DNA of 64,000 nt from Diplolepis rosae (Eukaryota; Arthropoda; Insecta; Hymenoptera; Diplolepididae), in NCBI GenBank assembly GCA_030998225.1, contig JAPYXD010000581.1, positions 1,116,001 to 1,180,000 on the forward strand, read 5' to 3'. The notes beneath the pieces were generated by a model. That model worked only from the letters and a program-made list of their open reading frames with translations. It had not been told where the DNA came from and ran no database searches. Positions within the stretch are counted from its first letter, which is position 1; each line of letters opens with the position of its first letter. The position numbers were made by a program, and so were the translations under genes. Shown one piece after another: positions 56,956 through 64,000 of the stretch.

Positions 56956-57178
56956 TTATTCGAAATTCCTTTTTAAATTTCATATTTAACATTTAATTTA
57001 TAACGTTTTTTTTACACCACGCCCTGGAGGTGTGAGGCAAATTTTCATGGAGCCGCTTTTCCCCTTGAAAATAGAAGTTTTCATTACGGACATTTTTTTT
57101 GTGAGATGCGTAATTTTTGATATTTCAATGTCTCAAAATAAAAAAGTCACCCTGTATAACTTCCATTCCTTAAACATT
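56956..57178. repeat. right arm of the older inverted-repeat element
   Basis: Inverted counterpart of 49580-49821, ending CACCCTGTATAAC; the interior half is AT-rich. Confidence 0.6.
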
Positions 57179-58101
57179 TAATAATAAGCAGCATTACATT
57201 TTCACGGAGAAAAATGCAATAAAAAAATTGTGATTTGAAAACTGATATTTCAGCCACTCATTTGTGTACTGGCGTTATAAAAAATATTCACTTTGAAAAA
57301 TGTGGATCTCGCGCTTTGCGGTCAGTGTTCTATGTCCTTTACATGCAAGTTATGAAATATGTCCCCAATATTTTTCTCGTATTCCGCGTAGAGTTTTATT
57401 TATAAAGAGGTATTTTCTATTTTTAGTAATATTTTTCATTAATAAGCGAATGATATAACTCCTATGAAAAAATTTTCGAGACCAAAGTCGTAGATCTTTT
57501 TGAAGTCGACAATTTTGTTTACTAACCTATTTCCGTATCTTGTATTCTTTGGAGGAAAAAATTAATTTTTGATTTCCATAAAAATGTTTTTGATGAATAA
57601 ATTAAAAGAAATAACTCTCATGAAAAAATAGTGATAATATAATTTTTTCATACTCTTAATTTTTCGAATGTAGATTCGTAATATTTGGTATTTAAAATAC
57701 TAATTTTCCTTCCACATGTTTTGAAGACTGTTATGACTTTATTAAATTAGGGTGCCATAATATGAATAAGTGCAATAAAACCTCGGCTTTCTCCATTTTG
57801 AAACAGTATTATACTTAATTTTTATTCATTTTTTCATTTACTCCAACGAAAAGTCGCTCAGTGTATAATGCACATGAAGTTTTTTCTAACATTGTGATTC
57901 AAAAGTTCCTCAGAGTGAAAAATTTGTTCAACCAAATTTTTTTGTAGTCACATCAAAAATGTCATTAATTCAATAAAATATTTTGTTTAAATATAGAAAT
58001 GGTAGTGTCACCCTCCATATTAATATAATAAAAGATGCTGGTTTGCGATCAATGAGGGTGAAATATATAGAAGAAAACTCTTTATAGTGTCAAAATTGTT
58101 G
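57179..58101. other. AT-rich region without a recognised feature
   Basis: Loose CCAAATTTTTTTG words near 57930 recall the quasi-periodic repeats elsewhere. No gene is seen. Confidence 0.4.
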
Positions 58102-58141
58102 CGACGTTTCGTTGGCTATGGGTTTGCCAACCTCATCAGGC
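58102..58141 (-). ncRNA. hammerhead-ribozyme-like motif
   Basis: The minus strand reads CTGATGA (58139-58133), then a stem GTTGGC (58131-58126) with a nine-base loop and GCCAAC (58116-58111), then GAAAC (58110-58106) and GTC. CUGAUGA, a stem II and GAAA form the conserved core of hammerhead ribozymes. There is one extra G between the core and stem II. Stem III would be minimal and stem I weak (two clear pairs), so activity as a monomer is doubtful. Similar motifs occur in Penelope-like elements and their relatives, but no such element is recognised here. Confidence 0.45.
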
Positions 58142-59509
58142 TTTATTAAATTAAAAAAAAACACCAAATATTAAAATTGTCACACACAAGAAAAATAAAA
58201 ATTAAATTAACTTAACATCCAGAACATACACAAAATTGTTAAAATTTTACCTTTATAAAAGAAGTTTAACTCATGATGAGTAATGTCGAGAAAATAAAAT
58301 TATAATAAAAGTCATGATTTACTTAATAAAATAACGTGATGCCATGGAGTCGACGACACTTTGTCTACTAAATTATTACATTCAAACAGTTAACTTTAAA
58401 TATTGACAACAGTTATTGTAAACACAGAATTTGAAATTTGGTTGCACAATTAACATCAAAATATTGTTTTTACTCCTACTGAACCGTTTTCTTAGTGCAT
58501 AATTACTTATTTTTTACATTCTGATAAAAACAGCCTCCAAATTCCAAGTATTTACGCTAGATAACGTGCACTGTTTCCGTCAAGAAAGATTAATACAGCT
58601 CTTTGAAAGCAAATCGTCCAAGAGAAATTCCATCATTTCTTATCATCTACATTATGCAAGTTATTTACCCCAAATTCGCGCTCTGGCAAGTTTACCGAGC
58701 TGCCTTCCCCTTCAACCTTCCCCATATTCATCCAGTTTCTCTCCTTCCCTTTAACCATTCAGCAAATTGCCGGCGGACTGTCGGGATTTATCGTTTTCCC
58801 AGTGAATCCCGCTTTATTTATCCTATACATTTTGTACTTGTGTGTAGAAAGAGTCTTCATGGTCTCACTACTCGCTAATATAACGCGCGGAAATATACAC
58901 ATTGCCGTACGACCTACATTGTGAAATTGTGCAGAAAAAGTAAAAACGATGCCCTTTCAAGCGGGATTTTCAGGCCGAGCTTAAAAGTGCTTGTCAAAGC
59001 AAAATTGTTACGTGACGCGCTCTTGTAACGTTCGGTGATTATAGGAAACCTCTATGGACACAATTCCATTTTTGTCATTTTTTTCATCTTTTATTTCCAC
59101 GGAGAAAGGCGACCCAAAACCGAATTCATGTACTTTTCAATTATATTTCCGAGTGCTTTAAAAAGTTATCCAGTCTCACAAAATGGTTGGCATCGTTTAT
59201 TTTTATTTCATTTCGTACTTCCCTCTGACGTGTATAATTTTCGAAAATTTTATTGACGTTTCAGGAATCCTCAGCTTATTTATAGAGACTGAGAGATAAA
59301 GAAAGGTACATACATTTTTATAAACAAAATTACAAGTCATACACCCTGAAATTTTCCTAATTTTCTAAATTTGAATCCTGTTATTCTAAAAGTATCACAA
59401 GACTTGTAATTTTCCAACAGGCAAAAAGGTACTTAGACCGTAAATTTTGGTATAAGAAGAAAAAAATATGACACCTTCAAAGCTATGCAGAAAAAAATAA
59501 AAATACACC
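58142..59509. other. region without a recognised gene
   Basis: Short ORFs at 58566-58878 and 59035-59256 show no domain. No repeat structure could be supported. Confidence 0.4.
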
Positions 59510-59534
59510 TCCTCTTAGGCGCACGCACCTCAAA

Positions 59535-59935
59535 CTAGGAAAAAACTGCACATATACGTGTAAAGAAGTACATAAACGGCTAACTTTCGTATGAATCCGA
59601 AGGAAGTGTTACATCCAAGATTGATATATTTTGATGTAAAACGATCAGAGCTATTTATAGATAAATAAAAATTATCTAGGCTGGACAACCCTCTAACAAT
59701 TTAATAACTGCACACATCTGTGTAAAAACGTACTCAGGCGGTTAATTTCTTATTAAAGGAAAAAAGTGTCATGTCTAAGATCGCTAAATCCCAATTTAAC
59801 AAATCAGAGCTATTAAGGGTAAAATGAAATTTAAACTTATCTAGGTCGGACGGTTCACGAACTGGACAAAAACTGCGAATTGACGTCAAGATGAGTATTA
59901 AAATGGCTAATACTGATATTAAACAAAGGAAGTTT
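59535..59935. repeat. degenerate tandem repeat, unit about 160 bp
   Basis: AAACTGCRCAYAT-type words at about 59545, 59707 and 59868, and ATCAGAGCTATT followed by TTATCTAGG at about 59645 and 59804, recur with a period of about 160 bp. Units are strongly diverged. This array leads into the 185 bp repeats. Confidence 0.6.
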
Positions 59936-60044
59936 AGAGATATTTATGAACGTCCAGTGACGGTCCTGACCTATCTCTACAAAATCTATAGCAGATATCG
60001 ACTGTAACCAAGTCCCAGACTTGTCTCGGGACTCAGAGCTTTAA

Positions 60045-61295
60045 GGGAGGTTTCTACCTTGTTGGCCCCAAAACCTGCTGTTTTTTCTGGAATTTTTTTC
60101 TTGGAAAGTATGATAGGTATGAGAATGAAATTTTAGTCAGTTGTAGAGTACAGTTTATTAAAGCTACACAATTTTTTTGGTGGTGATCCAAGTGAAGGGG
60201 GCGAGGGGGGGTACCCAATAATGGCGGCATGTCGGCGGCAACTCGTCCTCATGGTGGAAGTCGTAGAGTCCGTAAAAAAAAATCTGAAACGCAAAAGACG
60301 AATATGTCCTTAATCTGTACACTTTTCCGCATCCGTGGTACTAGAATGAAGGAAAAAACATAAAAAATGCGAAAATTATGAGCTTTTGAAAAAAAAATCG
60401 GTTTTTTCCTCATTTTGTCGTTACTCATTATTTTTTTAAATAAACAATTTTCAATATTTTCAGATGATTCTAGTACCACGGATGCACATACTCCTGAGGA
60501 ACATGTGTGGAAAATTTCATGACGATTGCTCAATTTTTGCGACCTGTAGGACTTCCACCAACTCGAAAAACATGGTTTCGAGAAAAACGCGTTTGAAAAT
60601 TTGAACTATAATTGCAAAAATGTATGTCGAATTTCCTAGATCTCAATCAAAATATTCATCGGTAATCATGTTTTCGGGGTCGCTGATTACGAATCTGGCA
60701 TCAAATTTGCAAAATTAATTTGTTTAAACAATTTTTATTAACAAATTTTTTAAACAAATTAGAAATTTTGCAAGATGCGTATGCTTTCCATAGGTTTCCG
60801 GAGATTTTGAAGCCCAGTCCTTGTTCGCCTTTTACGTTGAACTTCACGTCATTGTCACATTCTTTGCACTTCACAAGGGCACTTATGGCGGAGAAGACAG
60901 CAACAAAGTTTAATAGGCGATACCCGTGCGTCGGATCCACGGTAACCTCGCAATCACCAGAAACTCTCAGTTTTTTCGCCGACGTACTCGCGAATTCTGT
61001 CTCCCTCTCGCTCGTATGTCGATTACCGCGAAAATTCCGTTTTTTGGCTTTATGACCCGGGCGATCATTCACAGATCTACTCATATTTTCCGTTTTGAAC
61101 ATCGCGATTGTTAATTCCGTTTACTCGATACGATCCGCGCGCTGGACACCGGTCCACCAAACGGCCGATAACTTTCGTAATTTAAGAGAATTCGACTCAA
61201 AATTTTGGGAGAGTAAAATTAAAACATGTATCTATCCGGAAATGCAAAAAAAAAAAAAAAATAAGTTTTTCGACTTTACAAGGTAGAAACCTCCC
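60045..61295 (-). mobile_element. TTAA-flanked DNA transposon with 18 bp TIRs, non-autonomous
   Basis: The ends GGGAGGTTTCTACCTTGT are perfect inverted copies (60045-60062 and 61278-61295). TTAA lies on both sides (60041-60044 and 61296-61299), while neighbouring satellite units show a single TTAA at this point, so the empty site is known. It is 1251 bp long. A minus-strand coding remnant lies at 60701-61084. TTAA targeting fits piggyBac or Kolobok; the coding remnant does not look like piggyBac. Confidence 0.85.
60701..61084 (-). pseudogene. N-terminal fragment of a Mutator-like (MULE-type) insect transposase
   Basis: A minus-strand ORF. It begins MSRSVNDRPGHKAKKRNFRG, then has SAKKLRVSG, GYRLLNFVAVFSAIS, and LVKCKECDNDVKFNV with a CxxC that would bind zinc, then EQGLGFKI. 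This is the N-terminal order of the insect protein family annotated as Mutator-like transposase domain, recognised from memory. After about 60790 the family match stops and the frame ends at 60701, so the catalytic part has been deleted. Confidence 0.55.
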
Positions 61296-61929
61296 TTAAT
61301 GTTAGTACCTTTCTGAACTTTGAAAGGAGAGAGGAGGGGGTTTATAGCACCAGTGACAGTCCTGACCTATCTGTGGAAAATATATAGCAGATATCGATTG
61401 TAACCAAGACGCAGATTGATCTTCAGACTCAGAGCTTTAATGTATGTACCTTTCTGAACTCTTAGAGTATACCAATATAGTCGTGCAGCAGCTTAGAGTC
61501 GCGAAACTTGGGAAGGAGGGTGTTGTCTATACCACCAATGACAGTCCTGACCTATATGTGGAAAATATGTAGCAGATAACGATTGTAACCAAGACGCAGA
61601 TTGATCTCCAGACTCAGAGCTTTAATGTAAGTACCTTTCTGAACTCTTAGAGCATACCAATATAGTCGTGCAGCATTTTAGAGTCGCGAAACTTGGGAAG
61701 GAGGGAGGTGTCTATGCAACCGGTGATAGTCCTGACCTATCTGTGGAAAATATATAGCAGATATCGACTGCAACCAAGTCGCAGATTGATCTCGAGACTC
61801 AGAGCTTTAATGCAAGTACCTTTCTGAAATCCTAGAGTATACCAATATAGTCGTGCAGCAGTTTAGAGTCGCGAAACTTGGGAAGGAGGGTTGGGGGGGG
61901 GGGGAGTATCTATACCGCCAGTAACGGTG

Positions 61930-64000
61930 GTATTCATTGGATCCATTTGATACGAAAATGAACCATCAGATTTCTTCTCTACATGCACGTGTGCAGTTTT
62001 TTCACAGTTTGAGGGCCGTCTGCCCAAGATAATTCTAAACGTGTCACATCGAGATATTGCCATTTTAGGCGTAATTCTGGTTCTTAGAAAATGAAGAAAT
62101 TCCTTTGATCCACCATCTTATTTGTTACTGCTTACGGAGTTTTACAATCTTATTTTTGAATTTCTTAATGCTTTTTGTTCGTTTCAAATTGAAAAAAATT
62201 GTTCAATAATCCTTTAACTAGACCTTTGAAATTTCTGCCCAGTTTTAATTTTCAACTTTAATTTTCGTAAATTTCAAATCATTTCTTACAGTGTATGATA
62301 CCTCATATTGAAACCTCAAAAAAGGTATATCATCGAATTTCATGTTGTAATGCATTTTTTGTGATTATTTTATTTTCATTAATTCTTTCCGTATAGTTTC
62401 GCAATTAAGTTGTTACAGCTATCAATATGAAAGATTTAAAAAGGGGACAAAACTTAAAATTTACTTTTTCCGAGAAAATAACTATGTTAGATATGAATCG
62501 ACGGAAGATAAGGCACAGAAAAGGTGTTACAATCTTATAAATGTTAATTAAAGTCTTCTCAACATTCTAGATCGCAAATCGACTTTAACGTTGATTTATG
62601 CAGCGCGGGAAACGTGCTTAATCCGCTTTGCTAAATTGGCGCCATTAACAAATTGCTGAGCTCAAGTGACCGTGCACTACTGATGCAACCTGTAGCCAGC
62701 AGACTCCGATTTTCCGGAATAGATGGTTCAGTAAAAGTTTTTGGAATGCCTTACTTACACAATAACTGAGATAAGTTCAGGAATAAATTTGCTCTCAACT
62801 CTTCCAAAAATAAGATTAACCTATTCAATTCTACTTATAAGCTGACCTCATTTTGTTAATGACTCCAATAAATTTGTTTTATTTAAACAAAATTTTGAAC
62901 CAAAGAATTTGTATATTATGCAGGACGCTAAACCTGTAGTTAATTTAACTAAGCGATTTGTTTCATTTAAGCAAAAATGGTTTATTTGACTACCATAAGA
63001 TAAAATGGAGAAAAAAGTTTTCACATCATACTGTTTACCAAAATTTTGGTAATTTTAACCGAAGAACGTGCATATTACACAGTTACCAGAAAGGCTTCAT
63101 TTGGCTACCATTTGTTCATAATTTTACCAAAGAAGTTTTTTCATTGAACAAAAATCAGTTTATTTGTCTACGATTTAGTTGGATCAAAAAAATATTCCAT
63201 TTAATTCAACTAATTTTAATTTAAAACTCCAAATTTTGTCCCATTAATGCAAAAGTTTTGATCCTTTTTAAAACAATTAAATACAGCATCAAGAATTTAG
63301 CGTATTAAGACATATAAAATACGACGCATTTAATTCAGTTTAATAGGAAATTTACGACCTGAATAATTTCGAGTGCGTCATAAGGTTAAGTTTCGCTCGT
63401 AAAGCGGTGCCAAAACAATTGGCGTTGTGTGACATATAAGCATAAAGCTGTTCCATCTTCACATTCTACGGAAGCAATGAGGATGCCAACGTCTACAAAG
63501 CACGAGACACAGAAGACTAAGTACTTCTATTATCTGTGCGTAAGGTACTCAGCTCATACTTCCTCTAAAATAACAGTTTCCTAAAATTCGATATCAACTA
63601 TACGGGAACAATTCATCAATTTGCTAATTTACAAAATTGAATTCATGCTTTAATGAACTTCAACGCCAGTCTTAAAAATTTCCCAATTCGAATCGACTAA
63701 TTTATAAGACGCAACTTCAAGGCGTTTTTTAGTGTGTAATAATAATAAAATTTCATAAAACTATTAAGATTGAAGGAGTGCTTTTAACCCTCTCAAACAT
63801 TTTTCGTTGCACTTGTAATAAAAAGATGAGATTCAACCCTAAATCTTTTCAAAACATGAAAATTGCAGCAATCTATACTTTTTTTATTTTTAACAAAACA
63901 TCTTCGTATGAATATTTGTTACAGAAATTATAGAGCCATCTATGATTGTAAAATCAATTTTCAAACACTAGCAAAACTATTAATCAATTAACTAAAACTA
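61930..64000. other. right end of window, no gene recognised
   Basis: AT-rich. Quasi-periodic words such as TTAACTAAG, TTTATTTGACTACC and ACCAAAATTTTGG occur at about 62860-63220, reminiscent of the repeats at 26 and 45 kb. ORFs here, such as 62958-63224, are by-products of these. Confidence 0.4.

Larger units (their letters stand above)
59950..61920. repeat. 185 bp tandem repeat array, interrupted by a transposon
   Basis: The marker CCTGACCTAT occurs at 59964, 61361, 61546 and 61731; the last three are spaced exactly 185 bp. Units share TCAGAGCTTTAATG, ATACCAATATAGTCGTGCAG and GTCGCGAAACTTGGGAAGGA. The first two markers are 142 bp apart once the inserted element at 60045-61295 and its target duplication are removed, so one unit is shorter. 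A G12 run lies at 61893-61904. Confidence 0.85.

Noticed and set aside
60045..61295. A piggyBac element
   Set aside because: The TTAA duplication fits, but the coding remnant with its CxxC N-terminal domain does not resemble a piggyBac transposase.

Overview
This window is a transposon-dense, AT-rich stretch of an insect nuclear genome. Its features are eukaryotic: introns with GT-AG borders, Ty3/gypsy and R1-like retrotransposons, mariner/Tc1 elements, a tRNA-derived SINE and many fold-back elements. The repertoire would suit a hymenopteran, but that is inference. No bacterial gene structure is present. Intact host coding sequence is scarce; most of the window is selfish DNA in several layers of nesting.

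Layout. 0-6.8 kb: three minus-strand exons whose splice phases fit together (6574-6796, 1193-1346, 163-399) belong to one gene I cannot name. A 3.4 kb DNA transposon sits in its intron. A decayed copy of the last exon lies at 15.0 kb within a segmental duplication. 6.97-9.5 kb: a tRNA-derived SINE, then a GC-rich, frame-broken minus-strand tract that reads as the RNA-dependent RNA polymerase of a toti-like dsRNA virus (an endogenous viral element). 10.7-12.2 kb: a dead mariner and a fold-back element. 16.3-23.5 kb: a fold-back repeat, an R1-like LINE on the minus strand (ORF1, endonuclease, RT and C-terminal remnants), GC-rich DNA with two families of tandem hairpins, and a second decayed copy of the same LINE on the plus strand. 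24.7-27.4 kb: a MITE with a minisatellite core, a deleted Tc1-like element, and a TIR element surrounding a small coding exon. 28.7-36.3 kb: a LINE inserted into another LINE with a 12 bp target duplication, a plus-strand pseudogene with preserved splice phases but four stops, and a further R1-like LINE that has lost its polymerase active site. 36.3-49.5 kb: a deleted mariner, a decayed multicopy-family pseudogene, a 41 bp minisatellite, and a run of TIR and fold-back elements, some nested. 49.8-57.0 kb: a nearly intact, young Ty3/gypsy retrotransposon (LTRs differ at 2 of 223 positions) with PBS, PPT, a 4 bp target duplication, a gag broken by one stop, a complete pol and an env remnant, inserted in an older inverted-repeat element. 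58.1 kb: a hammerhead-ribozyme-like motif. 59.5-61.9 kb: tandem repeats (about 160 and 185 bp), interrupted by a TTAA-flanked transposon carrying the start of a Mutator-like transposase. The last 2 kb show nothing I can call.

There is no operon-like cooperation here. The working unit is the LTR retrotransposon: gag, then a -1 frameshift into protease, RT, RNase H and integrase, then env. The most notable items are the viral polymerase fossil, the retrotransposon whose env remnant stays in frame with pol after one stop, the TTAA element in the satellite, the 41 bp unit shared by unrelated elements, the compensated hairpin array at 22.3 kb and the hammerhead-like motif at 58.1 kb.
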